This document shows, piece by piece, positions 23,948 through 33,612 of a stretch of 64,000 nucleotides of DNA. Under the pieces are notes generated by a model, which was not told where the DNA came from, did no database searches, and saw nothing but the letters and a program-made list of their open reading frames with translations. A program made the position numbers and the translations under genes. Source of the DNA: Gnetum montanum (lineage: Eukaryota; Streptophyta; Gnetopsida; Gnetales; Gnetaceae); the NCBI GenBank assembly GCA_015680685.1, contig MNCI01004047.1:167915-231914 (forward strand), given 5' to 3'. Numbering within the stretch: the stretch's first letter is position 1; each line of letters starts with the position of its first letter.

Positions 23948-24211
23948 TGTAAGAAAAATTTTGTTGTAAAATATTAATCAAACATGCATTTAACCAAATT
24001 ACACAAAATCACCAAAATGTGAAAATAAACTGAAAACTGACCTACAGTCATTGATGCTCTTGTTTGGACTACATAAATGTGTTTCGAAAAACATTTTGGA
24101 TTATTATATCACATTAATGCTCAACAACGATGGTGTATGCAGACTCTAAGTATGATAGAGACCCAAAAAACTATAATGCTGCCGTGAGTTTGATATTTTC
24201 TGGTGCCCCTC
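23948..24211 (-). repeat. 5' LTR of copia element D, left part
   Basis: It starts TGTAAGAAAAATTTTG and aligns with 6673-6950 of the 3' LTR up to the insertion point of gypsy C. Its last five bases, CCCTC (24207-24211), are one copy of C's target duplication. Confidence 0.9.
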
Positions 24212-25005
24212 TAATAAGTGGCGAGGTACCCCTACACTCAACCATACGAATACGAGTGTAACACGCGTGATCCAGTCGAACTCCGCAGACTAAGTGCCTA
24301 CACGCCTCATGGAACACTTAAGGTTAATTATTCGTTGTTTTTCTAGACTTGTATTTGTCACGATGTACGGTTAAGTTAGTCTGAGGTATATGATTTTTAT
24401 GTCTTTTTAGTTTTATCTCCTATGCTAATAAGGTGAAGGGTTGAAGAGACTAATTACTAACTTTAACTAACTAACTAAGCCTTAATTAACCTAGCATCAG
24501 CATCCGTTCCCACTTACCGTTCACACCCTGAACGAATGCAACCTTGTTTACCAAACGCTAATCGTTGCTGGGATCACCAAGTGTAACGCACGTGCTCGAA
24601 GCGGTCGTATTGAGGCACTTAACTAGGAGAGAAGGGTTGAGAGAGATTTAATGACTAATAAAGCATTTAAATGAGAAACAATAAATAATAGTAAATAAAG
24701 TCCTAATTAGCCTATTCCATGCACTGCAAGGTTTATCTAAGAAGTTCGTCTTTATTGCCATACACAAACTTGTGTTCAGGTACAATGTCTGCTCGAATAA
24801 AGATCCGTTCACTTTGGAGTTCCTACTACAGGCACATGGAAAATATTCTATCTCTAGAGGGATCAAATTGCCAGAGTTTCGCTACGGTCTAGGCCTAGAA
24901 TGGAAAACAAGGGAGAGCTGCCTCTTATTTATAGACTTGGTGATGCATCGTGATATCGGGGGGGAAGACGCGATACCGTAGCCCATGCGATATCACATCC
25001 CATCA
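24212..25005 (-). repeat. 3' LTR of gypsy element C
   Basis: It begins TAATAAGTGGCGAGG (the family TGATGAG with two changes) and ends ATCCCATCA. The following taccccca gives the TGGGGGTA purine tract on the element's strand. The palindromic gatatc cluster at its right end is shorter than in the 5' LTR. Confidence 0.9.
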
Positions 25006-26758
25006 TACCCCCATGATTGAATGAAAACTCGTCCTCGAGTTCCTTACAAAATATTGGGATGGTATGGGATTATTGACTCAAATGGAACTAATGGAATGAC
25101 ATGTGAACAGATCATCATTACAAGACAAGATAAAACTGGTGTTCATGACAACAAGAGTGAACACCTTATTACATTTGACATCAGGCCTTATTTGGCAGCT
25201 AAGAAAGAGAGAGAGAGAAGTTTTGTTGCTGCCAACGCCAAGATTGCGCCTTTCGTTGTCCATCCGTAAGCGCGCCATCGATCTTGCTCCTTGCATAGCT
25301 GCTTCAGCATCGCTCCATTTCAAGTGTTCCTTCTAGATCCAATCCATTGTTGTATGATTGCCATCTGCACACACAACACAATCTTATATTAGTAAGGGTA
25401 AATGAATTTTCAATGCAGTTGATAACTTGCTGCGGTGAAAGGTCCGTTGGCTTAGGTTGTGGTATGGCTGATTGTGGATCTGGAGATATAATGTTGATGA
25501 CTACCAAAGGTGTAGGGGTTAGGAGAAAATCGAAAAAATTGGGCCCTGTACCCTCATGACTAATCGCGAACCTCCGGTAGTGAGAGAATGGAAAAAGAAA
25601 AGGAACAAGAAAGACGAAGAAAAAGAGACAACTATAACGTTGATGAAATGGATGTCAAGATGGAAATGAACAAAACAAAATAAAATTGATTACAAAAATG
25701 TTAAGGGAAAAGAATTTAATTGGTGCACCAAATAGGAATGTTAGTGGGTCCTCCCCAAAGCAGGCTCATGCCCTTAATGCCCTGACAAACCCACATTCAA
25801 AGAGTCCGTAGGCTTTGGGAATGTCATTTGGAACAAGAGTTAAAGTCTTAACCGCAAGAATTTACCAAAAGGAAAATAATGTATCAACTAAAATATACAC
25901 TAATGATACAACCGGCAATGAGGTGAATAATGGAGAGAAGGATGGAGAGAAGAGAATGGAATGGAATCCCAAGAACAAGGTGGTGTACAGCCCCTTGTGT
26001 GTTTCATGGTTAATGTAACTTAGCAGATCCCATTCCAAGTTCGGCCTTAAACAAACCACATCCAGTGACTTTGCATTAATGCATTCGGCCAATCCATCCC
26101 CTTGTAGTAACAAGAATGCCTTCTCCAAAGAGTTACCACCATTCCAACGAAACGAATGAGGAGAGGATGGGAAGCGAGAAGGGCCTTAGTTAGAGGGAAC
26201 ATTTTTATTTTGAGTTCCATAACTAGTGTTTGTAGCCCAAGGAATTATTTTTTCTAAGGGGTGTGCTTTGAATTCTCACATTTTTTTTGTGTGTTTTATA
26301 TGTTTATGCGTGAGAACCATACCATGCAAAGACTTTGTTATTTTTATTTGCTCAGCTTCCCGATAATTGGGTAACGTCGAAACGGTAAGAAACCTCAAGA
26401 AGAAAAACATCCAAGAACCCAAGAGAAAGGCCAACACAAATGCATCAAGTTCCCTTGAAGTCACACCCTTTTCAATCCTTGAGTCCTTCCTTAGTTTGAG
26501 AAATGCCCAGTCACTGATTCGTTATAGTTCTTATTATGAAAGGGACTGTACATTTCCAAGCTGAGAGAGACCATAGAAACTTGTGGATGAATGGATGAAT
26601 GGATGAAGTGGACTCATAGCCTACTATATCAAAAGAAACATACCTTAGTATCAACATCATAACTTAAAGGTAAAAACCAGGCATTAGCAATTAAGAGAAA
26701 ACAGTTCATACCATCATGAAGAACACTTATTAAATGATAAACTTAACAAGGTGGATGA

Positions 26759-26777
26759 CACACACACACACACACAA
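26759..26777. repeat. CA dinucleotide repeat
   Basis: Nine or so perfect CA units in a row, inside the non-coding part of element C. Confidence 0.9.
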
Positions 26778-26794
26778 AATTGAAAAAGTATACG

Positions 26795-26880
26795 ATGTTG
26801 TAAAACAAAAAATAAGAAAAGTTAAAGAAATTTGTAAAACAAAAATATGTAAAACAAAAACGTGTAAAACAAAAACTTAA
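26795..26880. repeat. Short repeat with unit tgtaaaacaaaaa
   Basis: Four to five copies of tgtaaaacaaaaa with a few-base spacers follow the CA repeat. Confidence 0.8.
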
Positions 26881-26989
26881 AAGAACTAAGGGCCCCAAAT
26901 GATTAGCATAGGTGGCCATCTCCCCAATGACTGAATGGAAAGTGAGAGATCCGAAATAATGAGCGCCTGTTTCAATTTCTTAGAAGTGT

Positions 26990-27805
26990 TCAACTTCTCC
27001 CAATTGATGTTTTTAGATTAAGGGGTGGAAGTTGGTGATGCTCATATTCCAATGTATCTATGCCTTCGTTGCAGGCATGAGTTGTTCCCCTGATTTGTTC
27101 CATGCATGTTGGTCGGTTGCTCTTTCGACTAGCTGTCAACCACGGGGTGTCCACTACTTGTGTGGTTGCTACATACAGGCACCTTTGTATTTGAGTTTCA
27201 AGGGCACACCTGTTGCATGGAAGAGATGCGAGGCATTCCTCCATGTCATCACCCGATGAGTCACTGTATGTGATGCATGGAACTTTCTTCTTCTCGATCT
27301 ATTCATAAATGTTTACCTTAGATATCTCCAGGGAAAGATTGCGGATCCCTAGGCATGCATCTATTGTGCTTAGCCATGCCCTTCCCATTATAATTAGGAA
27401 GTCCTCTTTGTCATTGTTTACTTCTATCACTAGGAAATCAGCTGGGTATGACCAACCACACACAGTGGTAACAATGTCCTCCACCAATCCTATGGGAATG
27501 GTGATGGACTGGTCTGCCAGCTCTAGTTGGATGTTGCTCTTCTTAAGTTGGGACAGGTTCCAGGCTTGATACATTTCTCATGAGATCAAGTTGACTCTGG
27601 AACCTGAGTCAAGAAGAGCCTTATGTGGTTCATTCTTGGTGACTTGGAGGTAGATTAAGGGACTCCTAGGGTTAGATAGTTTCCTAGGAAGGTGGCCTAC
27701 CTTGATCCAGTCAGTTACGGTATGCGTTAACGTAACCATATGTGTTGAGCTCTGGTGTTGGTTTGAAGGGAGCTCCGAAGCCTTATTTGTTGGAGCAGTG
27801 TACAT
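26990..27805 (-). pseudogene. gypsy aspartic protease (element C)
   Basis: The frame at 27578-27805 ends with ALLDSGSRVNLIS, the retropepsin active site. A stop follows and the protein continues at 27299-27574 with YPADFLVIEVNNDKEDFLII, then MGRAWLSTIDACLGI, the second half of the fold with its GR pair. The frame at 26990-27244 (CNEGIDTLEYEHHQLPPLNL) matches the linker after the protease in element A, and homology then ends. The stop in the middle makes it inactive as read. Confidence 0.82.
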
Positions 27806-27899
27806 AGACTCAACCGCTTGTGGTTGTGAGAGCTTGTATGGGCTTTTGGTTCTGAAGAAAGGTCTTCTCTTTTTGCGATTGTCAAACCAGTAGTGGGTT

Positions 27900-30264
27900 G
27901 AATGTTTACTACTCTCGTAGCGTTACGTTGCTGTGGTTGAGTGGGGAGTTACCCTTGCATTGTTGGAGTGGGTGGTATGGGAACTACCGGTGGAAGAGAG
28001 GTGGATGGATTTGGAGGATGGTATAGAGCGTCTCCCAGAGGAGAAGGAGTCCTTCTAAAGTACTCTTGAACTTGGTAGTAACGTTGGGGAGTTATGTGAC
28101 CCATGGAGTCACTCAGAGAAATTGGCTGCTGCATGTAGTAGCCATATGGGTCCGGTTGTTGGTAAGGGTACTGTTGTTTCGGCAGTGGCATCCCCCATGA
28201 CTGTGGGTATTGCCACTGCTAATGTTGTCCGATGGGTTGTGGCGGAGTTCCACTTGGATAGTATGTTAATGATTGGTGGAACTGTCTTAGGTTACCTTGA
28301 GGATAAGGCAACCTTCGGGGTGTCTGCCCTCTGTTAAGTCTTGGGTTGAGTGCATACACCCCAGACTCTTGTAGATGTGAGATGATTGGGCAACATCCCT
28401 TAGGATGGTCATATTGGCAAATCTCACATCCACCGTCATCATCTGTATCTAAGTCCACAACCTCATCGGAGATAGTTATTTTCCCCTTACCCTTATCATG
28501 TGCAGGGTCTGAATCTCTCCGCTTTTTCTTGTCCTTGTCACTACTTTGTTCCTCCTTAGACTCTTCTACAATTTTCAGGATAGTTTCCATTTTACTGTCT
28601 AAGGAGCTCCATATTTCATCTACCTTAGCCGATACTTCCGTTGTTAACTTCTGAAGCAACAAGGTTTTTCTATTCACCAACTCTTCGAGTGGTGACTCAT
28701 CCTCTTCATCGTAGAATCTCACTCCCCTCTTCCGGAGGGAAGGATCATGATTATATTCTTCTATGCTCTCTCTTTTTCGTAACTCCCCTTCTTCTTTGGC
28801 TACTTGCTTCAACAATCGATGAATTTCATGGGATCTAAGTTCTAATAGTCTCCCTTGGGCATAAGTCCCAAGGGTTCTCCTAGTTTCATACCTTAGCCCA
28901 TCTACGATGTGGCAGAGTTGATCCCGCTGTGCGTAACCATGGCCCGGACAACGATGTAGAAATGCATAATACCGGCCCATGGCAACATCCAAGGGTTTGT
29001 GATTTCCTTGCTTCCATCCTTGGATCTGCTTACACAAGTTAGACACTCTAGAGTACGTTTGGTATTTATCGTTGAAGAGTTCTAACATCGTACTCCACCT
29101 CCTGATGGTTTTCGGTTCTAAGGACCGGTACCAACTCTCCGCTTCCTTAATGAGTGTCCTAGAAAACAACTTTAGTTTCTACCACTCATTTTCTATGCTG
29201 TGCAAGGCGCAGGCATCATGAAATGCCTGTAAAATGATTTACGAATTAGCATTATATCCCCCTTCGAAGCGTGAGATATTGTTCATGTCTAAGCACTTGA
29301 TCCGACTATCTTTTAAATGCCTCGTTGGGATTCTCATTGCCTCCGTTATATCTAGCATGCTTCGGGTGGCAGGTAGGGGTTTATCATGATCATCTCTTTC
29401 ATGATGTCTATGATGCCTACGTTGTTCCCTACTTTCCCTTCTTTCATGCCTAGACTCTCTAGACTACCCTTGTCCTCTTTCTCGACTCTCTCGTCGAGGT
29501 CTCTCATTTCTCTTACCCTTATCCTCTTCATTATGCTCTTGATGACTGTATCCCGATGTGGAAGGAGAGGGTGAATGATGAAATGAAGGGGAAGAAGAAG
29601 AAGAACCATCGCCATGACGATGTTTCTTACCTTCTCTTCTGTGGCTTCGACCCCGATCGTGATGATGATATGAGTGCCCGTCCTTGTCATGAGTTGTTGT
29701 TCCCTCAGTGAACAGTTGGTGTTCACGGGGATTAGAACCAGGGTTGTGTATCGTGGAGCGTAGGTTCTGATACCCCACCTCCTCACTATCGTTAGGAGGG
29801 GGAACATCTTTCGATAGATAACCTGTTATAAGTGGTTCACCATCTCCAATTTCACTTAGGACGTGCAGGACCTCTTTGTCCTTCAACAGTGTATGGTAGC
29901 TCTCTTGCCTTGAGTCTCTTAAATGTTGTGTGGCTGTGGGATGGTAATCCCTCATGTCAAAATCTGCCGCAACGTATTCAGCGTATAATTCTGTCATGCT
30001 TATTTGTGCCAAAGTACGGAGGAGCATGTTGGGGACTGCACGATCTGGAGGTAACACTATGTTACCTTGCAAGTCTCTCCAGCGCATCTGTTCATCTTGA
30101 TAGAGGATAGAAGTAAAATTAGGTATATACTCATCAGGATAAGTATATACCACCCTATATTGTTGAGGAACTGGCTGATTTTGGTTATGTGTTTTGGATT
30201 GCCGACTATTTCTTGTATGATCCCTAGGTGGTGTAATGCTCTTGTGAGAAGAAGAAGAAGACAT
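27900..30264 (-). pseudogene. gypsy gag (element C)
   Basis: The start ATG is at 30262-30264, 127 bp from the primer site. The first 266 codons, to a stop at 29461, are hydrophilic, with a His/Arg/Ser-rich end. After a frame change the frame at 28219-29169 (316 aa) carries the Retrotrans_gag core: AESWYRSLEPKTIRRWSTML, then VAMGRYYAFLHRCPGHGYAQ. A lysine/glutamate-rich linker and the His/Cys motif CEICQYDHPKGCCPIISHL follow. A Pro/Gln-rich tail reaches about 27949. It is the best-preserved gag of the family here, but it has one stop and at least one frameshift. Confidence 0.88.
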
Positions 30265-30390
30265 TGTGTCTTATCGGTGTGCTATTTAACTGTTATATAA
30301 TTTTTCATTTAATTAACCCTAAGGTTCGTTTAAGCTCCCAACGATGTGAGTGATCTCCTATGTTCTACTTAGCGCACAAACACTTAGTCC

Positions 30391-30405
30391 CCGGCAACGA
30401 CGCCA
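30391..30405 (-). other. Primer binding site of element C (tRNA-Asp type)
   Basis: CCGGCAACGACGCCA differs by one base from the 3' end of plant tRNA-Asp, CCGGCAACGGCGCCA, and is one base from the LTR start at 30407. This fixes both element polarity and LTR boundary. Confidence 0.85.
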
Positions 30406-30406
30406 A

Positions 30407-31230
30407 TGATGAGTGGCGAGGTACCCCTACACTCAACCATACGAATATGAGCATAACACGTGCGATCTGGTCGAAATTCGCAGACTAAGTGCCTATACGC
30501 CTCATGGAACACTTAAGGTTAATTATTCATTATGTTCCCAGACTTACTTGTATTTGTCACGGTGTATGCTTAAGTCAGTCTGAGGTATATGATTTTTATA
30601 TCTTTTCAGTTTTATCTCCTATGCTGATAAGGTGAAGGGTTGAAGTTACTAATTACTAACTTTAACTAACCTAGCGTCAGCATCCGTTCCCACTTACCGT
30701 TCACACCCTGAACCAATGCAACCTTGGTTACCAAACGCCAATCGTTGTTGGGATCACCAAGCGTAACGCACGTGCTCGAAGCGGTCGTATTGAGGCACTT
30801 AACTAGGAGAGAAGGGTTGAGAGAGATTTAATGACTAATAAAGCATTTCAATGAGAAACAATAAATAACAGTAAATAAAGTCCTAATTAGCCTATTCCAT
30901 GCACTGCGAGGTATATCCAAGAAGTTCGTCTTTATTGCCATACACAAACTTATGTTCAGGTACAATGTCTGCTTGAATAAAGATCCGTTCACTTTGGAGT
31001 TCCTACTACGGGCACATGGAAAATATTCTATCTCTAGAGGGATCAAATTGCCAGAGTTTCGCTACGATCTAGGCCTAGAATGGAAAACAAGGGAGAGCTG
31101 CCTCTTATTTATAGACTTGGCGGCGCACCGCGATATCGGGTACGCGATATCGCGGGGGACGATGCGATATTGTGTACGCGATATCACGTGGGATGTGATA
31201 TTGCGGCCCATGCGATATCGTGTCCCATCA
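30407..31230 (-). repeat. 5' LTR of gypsy element C
   Basis: It begins TGATGAGTGGCGAGG and ends TCCCATCA. The last 100 bases carry about six gatat-centred palindromic motifs, such as cgcgatatcgcg. The rest is collinear with the 3' LTR at 24212-25005. Confidence 0.92.
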
Positions 31231-31235
31231 CCCTC

Positions 31236-31431
31236 TATCATTCCATTAAGAACATTTTATAGGCTAGAAATCAGTTACCACGGATTAACTTCTGGTTTAA
31301 ATGGGAAATATGAGACCATTCTTGTGAAAACTATTACAACAAATTTAGTTGGTTTCAACTTTAAAATTGTTTGTTTTTCATAACATGTAAATGGTTACAT
31401 TGAACCTTTCCATAATGCATAAACAATTATA
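31236..31431 (-). repeat. 5' LTR of copia element D, right part
   Basis: Starting just after the second CCCTC, this segment continues the copia LTR from 24211 (attaagaacattttataggc, then ttacaacaaatttagttggt) and ends ATTATA before the TGGAA duplication at 31432-31436. Confidence 0.9.
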
Positions 31432-31743
31432 TGGAATGCATCTTAGTCCATAGATTAGAAAGCATAGCATTGCACATCAGAGGTTTTGTGCAAAATCAGA
31501 GCAAAATGAAAAAGCAGGCATTGCAAATTAGAGCTTTTATTTTATTTTGGCCATACAAGCAAACTCTTCGAATTTTTTTCATTAAGTCTCATGCTAATCG
31601 GGCTAACAATAATAGCTTACATAGGTAACTATCAAAATGACATGGCACTGCCACATCACATCTTCTATGAGTTTACTGTAACATACTTTCAAAAACACTT
31701 TTAGTTTAGCAATTTTAGAAGTGTCTCTGCTATGAATTTAACA

Positions 31744-31985
31744 AAAAACCATAAACCAATCCATGTTTGTTATGTGATCGATGCATCATAGATGAGAGTA
31801 TGCATGACATACATACATATGTAAAAGAAGTTCTTTAGTGTGTGTATGTGGGAAAAAATTTTGTTGTCTTAACAAAAACCATAAATCGATTCATATTGAT
31901 TATGCGGCCAATGCATGGTGGATGAGAGTGTGCATGACATACATACATACCCTATACAAAGTGCTGTATGTGGGGAAAAAATTTC
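31744..31985. repeat. Tandem duplication, about 120-bp period
   Basis: Two adjacent copies share aaccataaa, then gatgagagtrtgcatgacat, then acatacata and a gtatgtggg-aaaaaat tail. They lie between the transposon complex and the methyltransferase gene. From 31437 to 31743 I see unassigned AT-rich DNA. Confidence 0.8.
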
Positions 31986-32114
31986 TAAGTACATGTGATA
32001 ATATATATGAAATTTGTAAAATTAAGATATTGAACACTCCATTGCAAGTGCATATCATTGTTTTACATAGGTTGGTTGATACATAAAATATGTTTTATAT
32101 TATTTAAACACGTG

Positions 32115-32665
32115 TCTTTGGGTCCCACCTACATAAGTATCATCAAGATGGTCATGTGATGTACATGGATGGGTCACATAACTGATGTGGATTAGTTGCT
32201 AGTTTTCCCCCTTAATTATTATGTATATTTATTGTACCAACTCATGCATCTTGGATGACCATCATCAACCATGCTTTCATGTCTTTGGCATGCTACCAAT
32301 GGGCACATAAGCATGGTCAAGATGGTCATGGATGGGTCACAAGAACTGACCCATGAACCAATGTGGATTGATTACTGATTTTTTTGCCTTAATTATTATG
32401 TATATTCATCATACTACCTCATGCATTTTGGATGACCATCATTAGCCATGCTTCCATGTCTTTGGTCCATTGCTAGCAAGCACATACGCATGGTCAAGAT
32501 GGCCATGGAATGTACATGGATGAATCACATGAACTCACTCATTAACCAATGTGGCTTAGTTGCTGGTTTGTCTACCTTAATTATTATGTATATTCATTGT
32601 GCTAGCTTATCCATCTAAAATGATCATCATTAGCCATGCTTTTGTGTCCTTAGCCTATTTACATG
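32115..32665. repeat. Three-copy tandem repeat, about 180-bp period
   Basis: Each copy has, in order, a catggtcaagatggtcatgg-like segment, gtggattagttgctg, ccttaattattatgtatatt and gatgaccatcattagccatg. The copies are diverged. The array lies 0.7-1.3 kb upstream of the predicted start codon of the methyltransferase gene. Confidence 0.85.
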
Positions 32666-32869
32666 CAAGGTGGTACCCTGGAACGTTTGTTTAAACAAAA
32701 TAAAAATGATTTCATTTTCGTCAAGCTAAATAGCATAGAAGGATGCATTTCAAATTTCAAGCAAAATCTTAAAGGTTCAAGTTTCTTTATAATTAAAATT
32801 TGTCAACAAGCCAAGCCTTCAAGATGAATAATACATGCAAGCTAAGGCACGGTGAAGACACTGCCGCAA

Positions 32870-33130
32870 TTTTCTGGTCTTCTGTAACCTTTGACAGTTA
32901 TTGTAAAACACTTCCAAAGTGCTTCCTTACTTCAAATTTTTTATCCGTGTTGTGCGATTTTCTTGCCTTCAGCAAACCTTGGAACGACTACTGTAAGTTC
33001 ATTTTAATGTCGTTTCAACAGCACTGCCTTACCTGCCTGCTTCAAAGATTCTTATCCGCGATCTGCAATGTTCTTTCTTTCGGCCATCTTTGGCACGACT
33101 TCTATAGAAGTTCATTGTAACGTACCTTCA
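32870..33130. repeat. Degenerate duplication upstream of the gene, about 120-bp period
   Basis: Related blocks recur: gcttccttacttcaaa / gcctgcttcaaagattc, ttatccgtgttgtgcga / ttatccgcgatctgcaa, and ggaacgacta / ggcacgactt. The region is CpG-richer than the flanking DNA. Confidence 0.65.
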
Positions 33131-33374
33131 AAAGTAGTTTCTTACCTTGCTACTTCGTTTGTTCCATCCAATCTATTTCACTGAACCTACGGTCAGCAAT
33201 TATGCAGATTGTCCTGCAGAAATACTATGCGAAGAAAGGATTCACAGGTTAGGAGCGTTATTGGAAGCTCTAGTGATTGAAAGTGCACAAAATAACAAAC
33301 ACAGGCTCGGTGAGGGAAGGTTTAGGCACAGCGGCTGAATGCAAATTTGAAGTGGCTGCGTTTGTGGCGTTGGC

Positions 33375-33612
33375 ATGGCTTTGTTATCAAAACGCTGTTG
33401 CTGCTGCTTCCCTTGCGTTTTACAAGCGTGTCCTGCTGGTGCACAGCGCGCGTCCATTCAAGGGCAGCGTAGGTCTCCTTTGAAGTCGCATCACGGAATT
33501 TACTTAGTATTATTATCATGCCCGTCGAGACGTCTTACTCTCTGCTCCATCTCCCTCCTTCGCAGCCACGAAGCTTACAAAAACTCTCGCTTCCACGCAT
33601 TTCCTCATAATG
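33375..33612 (+). CDS. Methyltransferase exon 1 (predicted transit peptide)
   Basis: The exon has 79 codons plus one base and ends AATG|GTTGGT. The leftover G joins AT of exon 2 to make an Asp codon. The sequence has many Ser, Arg, Cys and Leu residues and little similarity to anything else I recognise. It is the least certain exon, because only splice phase and position support it. Confidence 0.6.

Larger units (their letters stand above)
25006..26990 (-). other. Non-coding region of element C between protease and 3' LTR
   Basis: This 2 kb starts with taccccc followed by atgaaaactcgtcctcgagt, shared with element B at 11235. It has a CA repeat at 26759-26777 and a gtaaaacaaaaa repeat at 26795-26880. 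Short open frames occur on both strands, but none resembles a known protein. It sits where pol would be expected. Confidence 0.6.
24212..31230 (-). mobile_element. Ty3/gypsy element C, gag-protease only, nested in the copia D 5' LTR
   Basis: LTRs of 794 and 824 bp flank the element, with the target duplication CCCTC at 24207-24211 and 31231-31235. On the minus strand it has a near-perfect tRNA-Asp primer site, a long gag, a Pro-rich link and an aspartic protease. Then comes about 2 kb without coding sequence up to the 3' LTR. No reverse transcriptase, RNase H or integrase is seen, although its relative A has reverse transcriptase directly after the protease. It is therefore probably a deletion derivative that depends on a partner. 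Confidence 0.92.
6673..31431 (-). mobile_element. Ty1/copia retrotransposon D, complete but split by gypsy elements B and C
   Basis: The element is bounded by LTRs beginning TGTAAG and ending TTACA (TTATA at the right end). It is flanked by the 5-bp target duplication TGGAA at 6668-6672 and 31432-31436. Reading leftward on the minus strand: 5' LTR (23948-24211 plus 31236-31431), primer site, gag with zinc knuckle, protease, then GAG-pre-integrase, integrase, reverse transcriptase, RNase H, polypurine tract and 3' LTR (6673-7176). This is the Ty1/copia order with integrase before reverse transcriptase. Gypsy B interrupts it at 10466-21724 and gypsy C at 24212-31230. Without these two the element is roughly 6.5 kb. 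Confidence 0.92.

Noticed and set aside
33147-33483. Two plus-strand open frames (33147-33338 and 33277-33483) overlapping exon 1
   Set aside because: They end in stops without a donor in the phase needed for exon 2. The frame from 33375 fits better.
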